Source of the DNA: Termitomyces sp. T153
Lineage: Eukaryota > Basidiomycota > Agaricomycetes > Agaricales > Lyophyllaceae
DNA: 64,000 nucleotides
NCBI GenBank assembly: GCA_018296165.2
Contig: JACKQL020000102.1
Span: 62,001 to 126,000, forward strand
Reading direction: 5' to 3'
Shown here in pieces: positions 1 to 10,667 of the stretch; the first letter of the stretch is position 1, and each line of letters begins with the position of its first letter. The position numbers and the translations under genes are program-made. Under the pieces are notes generated by a model. That model was not told the DNA's origin. It worked only from the letters and a program-made list of their open reading frames with translations, and ran no database searches.

Positions 1-640
1 TTGGCTTGGGCTGCATGTACACATTGTTCTGCTTCAATGGCTTCTTGCACAACTTTTTGCACTCATGATGGTGGTATGTGTTCTGGGTTGGCTCTGGCAG
101 TTGACACTCAAATTCTGTTGTATTAATGAAATTCTGGCATGGGCTTGTCCTCCTGCTCATCTTTTACTTGAACAATGGGTTTTGGATGTGGCAGAGCAGT
201 TCCTCCTGTGGGCACAAGGTCATCTTCATCATAGATGTCTGTGGCATCTGGCTCCTGGTTGGTACAATTGGCAGAATGCTCTTCAGCTGAGATGTTGTTA
301 GGAATGGGCATTACAAGATCAGAGTGTCTGTCCTGGCAGTTACAGAACCACAATGGGATGTCTATGGTGGCACTGTCATTTGTTTGCTGCAGCGGCCAAA
401 GCCCAACACAGTGCACGGACCATAGAACCCTGTCAAGTATGGTTTGCAGTGCATACATATCAAGGCATACAGTTCATGAGAGGCAGATGACAGATTCTAA
501 TTTGGGAATGCACCTTTACTATATGTACTCTCGTATATTATATCATATAGATCAACCAAACAACTAAACAGGGGAAACTCGAAGAAGCCTATCGTTATGA
601 ACGTGCCTCTATCATTCGAAGTCCTTCATCGCCACATGCA
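1..640. mobile_element. CpG-poor transposon relic, edge of window
   Basis: The first ~600 bases have very few CG dinucleotides, whereas DNA from about 820 onward has normal CpG. This is the same composition as the retrotransposon block at the right end. A degraded reading frame runs on the minus strand (about 458 to 123, continuing with stops to the window edge), with several Cys/His residues and an acidic proline-containing stretch. I cannot assign it to a transposon family. The boundary is set only by composition and is approximate. Confidence 0.4.
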
Positions 641-1874
641 AGCCACCGTTCAATTGGGATGTTAGGAAGATCCGAGTCTGATGATCATTACAAGATCATT
701 ATTGCCAGAAGGGGTCCCCTGTTGCAAGGCTTCCTAACCACTCAGAAAAGAAATGATCGGGCAGAAGGGGTCAAGGTTGACAATCATGACAAGGTCCTGC
801 GAATCTCATGTGACTTATATCGTAAGAATGGAAGGAACGGCCGTGTGGCGCGGCTAATGATCGTGTTCTATATACTAGCTGTACCTGACTTGTCCCTGAG
901 TAGGTACATATTGAGATTTGCAACAAACTTATACTGGAACTACAAGTCGTACTTGAAAGCAGAGTAAACTGAGACTGAATTGAAACTGAAGTGTACATCA
1001 AACGATGCTGTAACAGCTTCATTCGATCATCCGTTGCAGAATCATCAAGAAAAAAACCCTAATCCAGGGATACGGTGCGCATTATACCCTTAGCAAGCAT
1101 CTTTCACCTAAACTCTGATCAGTTTACATGCATTCTACTGCTAAACACAAAGTACCTGTAAAGTAAAAACAAAAAAAGAAAACGCTACAGCTACAGTTAT
1201 GACAAGAAAGAAAGTAAAGCTAGAAAGAAGGTTCAATTGAAAAAAAAAAGTCTGTAGGAGTAGAGAAAACTTGAGATACATCTCGAGACCTTCGATGAAA
1301 ATACATGGCGGGCCGATAAAAATTGTGTAAAGGATCGACCAACCTAGCTATAAAATGTAATCCGGATCCGATATAGTGGGTATGATGATCATAGGCGTAA
1401 AGGTTGGCGTATGCTTGTGGGAGGAATATTGGCCTAGCGGCATTGATGCCTTCACATGCAGACGCATACATGGAGTGACAATGGCAGCGGGGCACATGGA
1501 TACGTATTTAAACTTGATAAGGGCGGGTAGGATGGACTTGGTGAAAACAAATGGGGGGACGCTACATAGAACCTTGGCCTCCTAAAATACAGTGAAGTGG
1601 AACGATACGTACAAAAGGCAACATGCGGCTACTAAGAGTTACAGAACAGGTGTTTCGAACGCGAGGACAACGATGGGGAAAACAAAGTTCGAGTTTCAAC
1701 GATAGAGGAACAGCACGGAGGATGAGGCAGAATGAGGATGAATGTGAGGCTCGGGAAAGGAACGACGTGCCACTCGACCCGGCGTGACGTTATGTGTGAA
1801 GGAAGACAGGCGGGTTAGCAGAGACCCCGAGCGTACAACTGCCCGCCAGAAAAGATGGAGGCTTCTACGTTTGA
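641..1874. other. Intergenic, no gene seen
   Basis: Only short uncorroborated reading frames occur here, without splice-site support or family signatures. The part next to 1,875 is the probable 3' UTR and terminator region of the minus-strand WOPR gene. Confidence 0.5.
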
Positions 1875-3364
1875 TTAGCCATCCCCGCCTTCGCTGCTCG
1901 TACTAGGTTGAGGGTCAGTCTGCTCGGGGGCGGTTGCGATGGAGGACTGCGGTGCGTGCGCGAGGGGCGGCTGTGCCACCGGCACGGTGTGGTAGCTATA
2001 AGCGGGCCACGCCCCAGCGTAGGCGGAGTGCTGCTGAGGCGGATATGGGTAATAGGTTTGCTGAAGCGGATGGACTGGCAGTGTATGCTGCCGCTGGACC
2101 GTGTCAGAAGACCGCTGGTGATCAGCAGAAACAGCGAGGGCAGAAGGGGGCGGGTATGCGTATTGGTATGACATCATCGGGCCCCTGGGTGCGGTGTGCT
2201 GTGTAGGGACATTTCCGGTGGGCAGCGGGTGATACACTTGTGTATGGGTAGCTACAGGCGAGTAGCCAGGAACTGGATAATAAACAGCAGCAGTGCCGTA
2301 CGGGGCGGTGGTACTGTTCGAATGAGGATAATGCGAAATATTCGCAGCCAAGGCTGGAGCGGATTCCACATAGTTGGCTGAAGGCATTGAGACTTGAGGA
2401 ACAGCTGGCTGCTCTGGCGGAGTTGAGGATCTTCCCGTTTTCGTGGATCGTCGGGGTCGTTTGATAATAGGAGCAGAGTAAGGCTCAAATCGTTTTCCGC
2501 GCCTAGTGACGCTGGACGTGTCTGCGATGCGCCCATCACTTAAGAGCGGAGACCCAGTAGACAAGGGGGTCGCAAGTATGGATGGCGAGGAATCAACTTC
2601 GTCAGCTTCGCCGCGATATCGGGGAACTCCATCAGCTCCGATTTCCACTTTCGGGGGGTTACGAAAATGAGTTTTGTCTAGATACTCAGGGCTGATATCC
2701 AGAGAAGCCAATTCAGGAAGAGACGACGGAGGACGCAAACGACCGTTCTGGACATCTTCGATCTTGTAGTAAGAAATCAGATGCTGTACTACGCCTCCGA
2801 TAGTTACAGAGAAGGTCTGAATGGGGGTTATTGTTATGTCAAAGTTAAGCGCCGGGTGAAACATGGGGAATAGCACACCTTTTTCATCAAACCATCCGTT
2901 TTAAACTTATAGCTGTTCGTCAAGCTTCCCATCAAAGTGCGTTCAATTCGCTTGTCGGTGCTTGGGAGATGGGCATCATTGCTTTTTGGGCGACTGAGGG
3001 ATCCATCGGGCTTAGACCCGTCAGCCTGTTCGCCGCTTTCAGGAGACGATTCAGATTTACTCCCTCGATGGCTAGAGCCCCGTTTGTCTGTCTCTCGATA
3101 GAGCAAAAAGTTTCCTAGAATTCGGCTGGGACTCCAGAAGAAGCCATCGGTCCACCTCTTGATTCCACTTTCATCCTCGTCAAAGACGAAGACCGAACCG
3201 GAGCAGATCATTTTGCGTTCAGAATCGACGAGCCTGCGCGTGACACGAGGGATGAGACCTCGCCGTGCAGCCTCGAGGATAAGAAGGGCATCGCCAGTGG
3301 TCTCTATCCAGCCAGACCAAGGGGGCTCAGTCCACGCCGAGGTGGGCTGGGGAGCAGCAGACAT
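1875..3364 (-). CDS. WOPR-domain transcription factor (Gti1/Pac2 family)
   Basis: Two exons, complement(join(1875..2816,2879..3364)), 475 aa, with a 62-nt GT-AG intron that falls inside the WOPR box. Residues ~15-105 form the first WOPR half (GWIETTGDALLILEAARRGL, then IKRWTDGFFWSPSRILG and FLLYRE). The splice joins LMKK to TFSVTIGG, giving the second half, LMKKTFSVTIGG followed by HLISYYK (~159-183). The remaining ~290 residues are low-complexity, rich in Pro, Tyr, Gln and Ser, and probably an activation domain. WOPR proteins (Wor1, Ryp1, Sge1, Gti1, Pac2) are nuclear DNA-binding regulators of morphology and secreted-protein programmes; which process this one controls is unknown. The start is the first ATG, directly before the conserved domain. 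It is divergent to the WSC-oxidase gene across 1.9 kb. Confidence 0.93.
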
Positions 3365-5276
3365 CCTGGAGTGGAGAGACGGACTGTAGCCATGATGGTG
3401 GAGGAAGAAGGGAAGATGAGAATAGAGTTCTGGATCAGGCTATTAAAGTTGGCTCACCGTCAGGTACTTTGAGGAATTTCGTTGAGATGTGCAATTGCAA
3501 CCCCGACAACACCTCTTTGTTTGTTGTGCCTCTTTGCCCTTTCGCTCTTTTATGGCCGCCGATTTCCCTCCGTGTTCTCAGCGGGCCGCCTCACTTTCGC
3601 TAGTCTACAATATTTTCTGCCAGCCGCTGAGCCCAACAGCCTCCGACGGCCAAAATGCCCCAATTTGCGTCGTTTATTTTCTTACGTCAGCCCAGTCGCC
3701 GACAATATTTTTTCAATCTCCCATGTCCCATGTTTCACGATTCAAAAACTTTAAATCCAATGAGTTGTCTTCTACATTCAGGGGCTCAACTTGTGTGCTG
3801 TTCTTGTTACTTTTTCAGTTGCAAGACAGCCAGCTGACCTAGTCTTGTTGGCAGACCATCAGACCGTGGACCTCTCCAATTAAATTCATCGACCCATCTG
3901 ACCTTGGTATCTCTGTCTCTGGCATTTGTGTTGCTATCTGATCCCAGTATATCAATAGGTCAAGCATCAATCTGAGTGCCTTTTCATGTGTGCGCCAAAG
4001 TCTTCAGCACCACACACTTTCCGTTTTTCTCTCGAAGTGCCATTCATGTACCGATGGTGTGCAAGATCCTTTCTGCATCTGACAGTTCATCTGCCTTGTG
4101 TCTCATAGCCTCAAACTGTGTCTTTCAGGCCAAGACTTGACAACCTGTTTTGTAAGCGTCATTTTTGTACATGACATATCACTGTTGGTTGCACCAAACA
4201 ATCTTGGGATTCTGTATTACAGCAACTTTATTGGTGCCGTTTCGGCCATCCGTTCATCCGTCCATCCACCTTATAGCCTCCCTTAGATAGACATTATCAA
4301 CCCGGGGCTTTCAATAGACCGTCCAACTCTTCTTCCGCCCAGACTGGTGTCTTTCTAAAGATACGGCGTTTTGGATGATGAAAACACTGACACCACTGAC
4401 AGCACATTACCCTTATCGTGTTTGAGGCTTTTTCCAGTAAAGGACAGTGGTCAGGTCGCTGCCGGTGAATATTTATGGATAATTAATACGCTGACACAAT
4501 GACAGAGCTTGTACTTCTCGAGCTCGAGGCTGTTTGTGAATAGCCTCAGTCAGAACGTCACTCGTAAGTATTTTGGACGATGAATATGGACGCTGATGAA
4601 CTGACACAGCCCTGTCCTTTTTGACTTCGAGGCTAACAAACAAATAACGTTGGTCATATTGTTCATGATATCTCCAAATACGTCACCCCGGTCCGACTCA
4701 TGCCAGAAATACAGAGGGCCCTAACAATTAGAGAACGTTCAACGTTCGCCTTCTCGTCGAATGAATGATAGTCATGATAGACGTAGTCACCACATGGCGT
4801 GCAAATCATGTCCTATGTAGATTTCTACATCAGGGACCATATCCACATGTCTTGTAACCTGGTGAGGTACGTCAAGAAGACATCTATTCGAGACATGCCT
4901 CCTTGCTCGAGAACATGATCTTGATGTGTAGTTACCATTCGAGGCAGAAGTTCACTGATCTTACCATAACAATGCGAGGAAGGCGGACAGGGCAGCGAAG
5001 ATATTCACTTCGACTCCTCCATTTGTGCAAGTCGAATATTCTATATCTACAACCCATAAACTCTCCTTTGGGTCCCCAAACCCAACGTAATAAGCGTCTA
5101 GATTCGGCCCACCCCCTTTCTCGGCACCCTTCATCCCCTCTTTTCTCCAAAGGGGTGATTTCCTCTGCGATTGGGAAGTATCCAATCGACGGCCCCATTT
5201 TGAACCTGATCGAGAACGCTGTCCTTGTGTATAAAAACCTCGACTGGGATTTGGCCTACCAGGAAACCGTCGCAGG
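3365..5276. other. Divergent intergenic region, WOPR / WSC-oxidase promoters
   Basis: This 1.9-kb stretch separates two divergently transcribed genes. Pyrimidine-rich DNA at 3,485-3,840 lies immediately upstream of the WOPR gene, as is common before fungal start sites. I see no convincing coding exon or RNA gene. Confidence 0.5.
5230..5236 (+). promoter_or_regulatory. TATA box of WSC-oxidase gene
   Basis: A TATAAAA heptamer sits 40 bp upstream of the proposed ATG at 5277. It supports a short 5' UTR and that start codon. Confidence 0.5.
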
Positions 5277-8200
5277 ATGATATTTCTTCGACCACTCTGG
5301 TTGGCGCTAGCCTTATCCATCTCTGTGCGTAGTCTGTTCATGGTACTGTGGTGTTTCACATTGACATCCTTCGACGTTATTTATAGCTATCCCTAGTCCA
5401 TGCTGAATATGTTTGTTCTGTTACTGATCAACGCACACGCTACTACCGCCGACAAAATCTTGCTATTCCGACTGTGCTTCCTGGAAACTGGACTTCTCAA
5501 GGATGCTACACGTCCGTCGCTGTTTGTCGAATCATGTCATCGCAGCATCGCTAATACGTGGGCTGATCTAGTGATCTCGTGAACAACACTCGGACGCTAG
5601 GTGCCGCCCAGACCGCTGGTAGCGGCAATAACGCCTCTTCATGTATCGCCTTCTGCAATGCCAAGGGTTTCGTCTATGCTGGCACTGAATTTTCCGTGCG
5701 ATTTTCTTCTCTTATGGCGATCAGACTCTCATATTAATTCGTGTGTGATTAGGATGAATGCTGTACGCATCTCTTCGCCTCGTGCAATCATTGACTAGCA
5801 ATAGTTGAGAATAACCTTGCTTGCTAGATTGTGACAACCAGCTCCATTTTGGTATACCTGCTCCTGCAACGGACTGCAATATGGCCTGTTCCGGCAATCC
5901 GTTGGAGCAGTGCGGCGCCGGCGGTCGTCTCAATCTCTACTGGAGCGGCATACCTCCTCCGCCTCCTCCAAGTACAGCAGCCAAGATCGGCAACTGGTCC
6001 TCCCTCGGATGTTACAAGTAAGTACTTCGTGTTCTTCTCCCCCTAGAGTTTAAAGTGTGCTTCCAGAAGCTAATTCGGTGTTCTGCTCTTTTGTTTTGAA
6101 TAGGGATAACGTTGCGGGACTGGGACGTTCGCTTACTGTGGGTATGGCTGTGACCAATAATTCGAATGAGGTTTGCACGGCTGCTTGCTTCGAGGCTGGA
6201 TACCCCCTCTCTGGAACAGAGTTTACCGAGTAAGTCGATATTTCTTCATCTTCTCCAAAATGCATTGAGAACACACGGCTGACGTCTCATTTCATTGTTT
6301 AGCGAGTGTTGTACGTACACTTTTTTTTATCTTAAGCTTGGCGGTCCAGCTCATCGTCCACGGACTAGACTGTGGTAATACGATTGCGAATGGCGGTGTT
6401 CCTGCCGCGGCCTCGGACTGCAATATGCTCTGCGCTGGCAATACGGAAGAGTTCTGCGGTGGCCCCAATAGGCTCAACGTTTACAACTATACTGGCACCG
6501 ACCTTCCCCTGCAAAATCTTGGTAATGGCAACAGTGGGTCCGTGTTCCCGGTTACTTCTGGCCTTTCAGGGAACTTCTCCTATGCCGGCTGCTATGTGTC
6601 TGTTTGTCTATTTTTGCTTGTGAATTGACGCTCAATTCTTGCTATCATCTAGTGACAACGCGTTTGGACGCATACTTGTCTTCAGTCAGGGAGGAAATCC
6701 TAACAACACCATTCAGAGTTGTGTCACCACTTGTGCGTCCCAGAATTACATTATTGCTGGAACAGAATTCGCAGGTGGGCTGCAAGATTTGATTTTATTT
6801 CCATATGGTAACATATAGTGCTTGCTGTCGCTTTAATATAGATGAATGCTGTACGTCGTTACCATAACATTCTTGTCTAGAGGTAGGACTCCAATGTCCG
6901 TGTGCGCTGACACCGATAATGCAGACTGTGGAAACACTCTCGTCGAAGACGCTCTTATAGCAGCTGACAGTACATGTAACATGGGCTGTGCAGGGAACAC
7001 AACGTATGATGCCTATTCTTGCATTTATCCTTTTATCGACATGGTTATGCAGTCAAGCATGCGGTGGGCCCAACCGCGTTTCGGTCTATACTTCGACTGG
7101 CAATGTCACCATCCTTCCTGTGCCCAGTCCTCTCCAGACTGGTCTCCCTACTAATTGGAAATACAAGGGCTGCCTTCGGTCTGTATTTCTACTACTCAAA
7201 ACAATTTTTTAACTCATAATTCGTGATAGCGAGCCTGCAAATGGCGCTAAAGCTCTTCCCTACAAAATTGTCTGGCCTACTAATAATACTGCTCTTGCCT
7301 GCGTGGAACAGTGTGCTGCATTTGGTTACCCTGCTTCCGGAGTTGAGGTGAGGACCCACCTCTCCTCTCGAGACTTGCACTGATACGTTGTTTCGTAGTT
7401 CGGACAGGAATGCTGTATGTTGCTTCTTGATAGCTTGCCCGAGATATGATTTCCAACGCTTACGCTCCAGACTGTGGTGATCAGATGGATCCCGTTACCA
7501 ATAGTGCAATTTTTGGCGCAGAGTCAGAATGTAACCTGCCATGCCCTGGAGACCCGGTTTCACTCTGCGGTGCCGGCAATAGGCTCAATTACTATGAGTA
7601 CAACGGCACTATGAACCTTTGGAACACCCCAGATAACATTGGACAATATGAAGTGAGTGAATATATGTTGAAGGCGATATATTGATTTGCTAATCTTTGA
7701 CTTGAAGTTTTTTGGTATGTTGTTCGTCTCTTGCGCGATTCTTTCCTCTCTTGATACGCGTTTAATTCCCTAGTTCCTGGGTAAAACTCTTGTCCATTTG
7801 ATGGATCACAGCCTTCCTGACCTCTTCGCCCTATTTATTATTCTAGCGTTGTTGTTCCGCTGATCGCCACGCTGGGTATCAACAACAAGGTGACTTTTCT
7901 CGAAAAAGCGGGTACAGGGTGCGTAGTAATATATCTGTTCTATACTACGCCACGCCTCACGTCGGCTGTTAAGTTTTCCCAACTCCACTGGTGCTTACGA
8001 GTTGGACCTGACTTTAGTATCCAACTTCTCTGCCACTTGGCGTGAAATGCACGTCAAGAGTGACGTTTTCTGTGCCGGAAGTGTGATACTCCCCGATAAG
8101 GCTGGTCGTCAGATCAATGTGGGCGGCTGGTCCCTGGAGTCTACCTTTGGTCTTCGTCTATACGCACCAAGCGGTTCTGACGGTGTCAACGGGACCACCG

Positions 8201-9800
8201 ATTGGGAAGAAGACTATCCGGCTCTTTCACTTCAGGTGAGCTTAATGTGTGCGTGATAGTGACCTGACCTTAAATGATTCCTTTAGCGAGGTCGTTGGTA
8301 CCCTACCGCTGCCATATTATCAAATGGATCCGTCCTTGTCATTGGTGGTGAAACAGGCAGCAATGCGTCACCGCAACCTAACTTGGAGATCCTTCCGAAA
8401 CCGCCAGGTGGTGACACCGTCGTTGAACTTGACTGGTTAGCGCGGACTGACCCCAACAATTTGTACCCTTTTGTCCTCGTTCTTCCCAGCAAGCGCCTCT
8501 TTGTTGGTAAGCGATTTACAGTTAAAGGTTCTTTTCCTCACAGTCGAATAGGTTACTGGAATGAGGCTCGCATCTTAGACCCTGTCACCTTTGACACCTA
8601 CAAGGTCCTTCCTAATATTCCAGGTGCTGTCAACGACTGTGAGCTCTGACCCTTGGTCATTGGGAATCGCGATTGATCAAATGTCACAGTCCTGGCTGGA
8701 CGTACTTACCCTTTGGAAGGTGTGTAAGACCCCTAGAAGTTCATGTATCAAACAGCTAACAAGATGCATTCTTTTACAAAGGTTCCGCCATGCTTCTACC
8801 TCAGCGTGCCCCCTACACAGACCCGCTCAGAGTCCTTATCTGTGGTGGATCGACTATAGGTGCCGGCGATGCCTTGGATAATTGTGTTTCAATCGCTCCA
8901 GAGGATTCTAATCCTACCTGGGAGTTAGAACGCATGGTCTGTCTTCTCATCCTGAGACCACACATGAGATTGCTGATTTTTCGACGATAGCCATCGAAAC
9001 GTGTCCTGACTTGCATGGTCGGACTTCCTGATGGCACCTACCTGATCGCGAATGGTGCGACGCAGGGCGTCGCTGGTTTCGGTCTTGCAAATGATCCCAA
9101 TCTTAATGCTGTCCTCTACGACCCTACCAAGCCACTTGGACAGCGCTTCTCTATCCTCAACAACACCATTGTAGCGCGTATGTACCACTCGGAGCTTACT
9201 TTGCTCCCCGACGGGCGTGTCCTAGTCTCTGGATCCGACCCCCAAACAGATAATCCCGATGGCACAGTGAAGTATCCCGAAGAATTCCGTATTGAGGTAG
9301 ATTTTCTCATGGCCAGACAATTGCCCAGATGATTGATCGTCTGTTTAAGGTCTATGTTCCTCCATATCTCAACCAGGGCTTCCGTCCTCCTGAGTTTGGT
9401 GTTTCGGTAACTGATTGGTCATATGGTGGAAAATACACTATCACCAATGTGAAGTTGTACCAAGGAACCATTGCCAGCCTGAGGATCTCACTCCTTAGTG
9501 GTGTGTCGTGTTTTTCAACTTTTTCCGTCTTCTGCTCAACGCTTTGCAACATAAGCTTCGTCAAGTACCCACGGAAACTCCATGGGTGCGAGGACTATCT
9601 TCCCTGCATTTACCTGCTCCGGCACGACTTGTACTATCACTGCTCCTCCAAATTCCGGTGTTTCTCCGCCTGCTTGGCATCAACTCTTCATTCTTGACGG
9701 CCCGACACCATCTCATTCGAAGTGGGTACGGATTGGTGGAGACCCTGCTCAGCTGGGAAATTGGCCTGATATTCCTGGTTTCACACTCCCTGGTGTTTAA
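5277..9800 (+). CDS. WSC-domain glyoxal oxidase (copper radical oxidase, AA5_1)
   Basis: 26 exons, 1,017 aa: join(5277..5324,5387..5511,5572..5695,5753..5762,5828..6017,6104..6229,6303..6310,6369..6597,6653..6774,6842..6850,6925..7003,7053..7178,7230..7347,7399..7414,7471..7652,7708..7714,7774..7780,7847..7918,7974..8235,8287..8506,8552..8638,8690..8719,8782..8936,8991..9296,9350..9500,9556..9800). Order: signal peptide (1-~22), four WSC domains (~50-140, 160-250, 283-375, 394-490; each G-C-Y/L..., C-x-x-x-C, E-C-Y-C-G/D), then the glyoxal-oxidase domain (~505-1,017). Copper/radical residues by family comparison are Cys~566 (DVFCAGS), Tyr~596 (GLRLYAP), Tyr849-His850 ([16 protein letters not shown]) and His~942 ([10 protein letters not shown]). 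Such enzymes oxidise aldehydes to acids and release H2O2 for extracellular peroxidases. Stacked N-terminal WSC domains occur in Phanerochaete cro3-cro5-type proteins and may anchor the enzyme to glucan. Six exons are 7-16 nt long. Substrate is unknown. Confidence 0.93.
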
Positions 9801-10667
9801 TGGACTTGGGTCATTTGATTTTTAGGAAGGACTCTTCTATCTCAAGTTAACTATGTGGGCTCTGGATTCTTTATACCTCAATTAACTGTTTGAAATTAAC
9901 GGACATGGCTACACATTCACTTTCATTCCTTTGGACTCACCAGTTTCTAATATTATTGCGATTTCGTCATAGTTCCTACAAGACGCGGTTTGGATAGCTT
10001 CAGCCAAGCTCCTCTGATAGAGGCTAGTTTGTAAGTAGGGGAGTCTGTTAAATATGACATCCCAACTTGGCTGTCAGCTATCGTGAAGACAGACATCAAT
10101 ACCCTATCCTCATTGTTTAGAAATTCTTGTAATAGTCCTTATACAAATTTATTGTGTAGTGAGATGTGTGGTGAGAAGCAACTCGACCTCATAAATGCAG
10201 TTCTGGTCACAACAGCTGGAGCACCTAATCAGTGGTTGCAGAATATATGTAGCCTGGCCTACATTGTTGTCTCTTAATTTCGATGTGCACGATACACCGT
10301 AAGGTCCCTAGCGCAATTATACGGTTGTTTTATCTTGGTCTCCTTGGCAGCGGGCTCGGTAGTTGTACATATATCGAGTGGAAAAATTGTGTGCAGCATA
10401 CTTGTCGTGGACAAGAGTCAAAAACTATACTATAATATCAGAATACTTGTTGATATATAAATAGACAATGTCAATACGTATTATAGAAGACCTGTGCACC
10501 AAAGTCAGGTCTAAGAAACATTGCTCATAAGAAACATTGTTCATTCGTGGAAAAGCGCCCAAAAATGTGAATGATCGTAACGTGATCGCGATTATCCGTA
10601 TTGCTTGTACAAAAATGATCTCAAGCCCTGAGTCATTGGTGGTCCGTACTGCTTGTACAAAGTAAAC
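9801..10667. other. Intergenic between convergent genes
   Basis: AT-rich and without a supportable exon. It holds the 3' ends of the convergent WSC-oxidase (+) and GT2 (-) genes. Confidence 0.5.
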
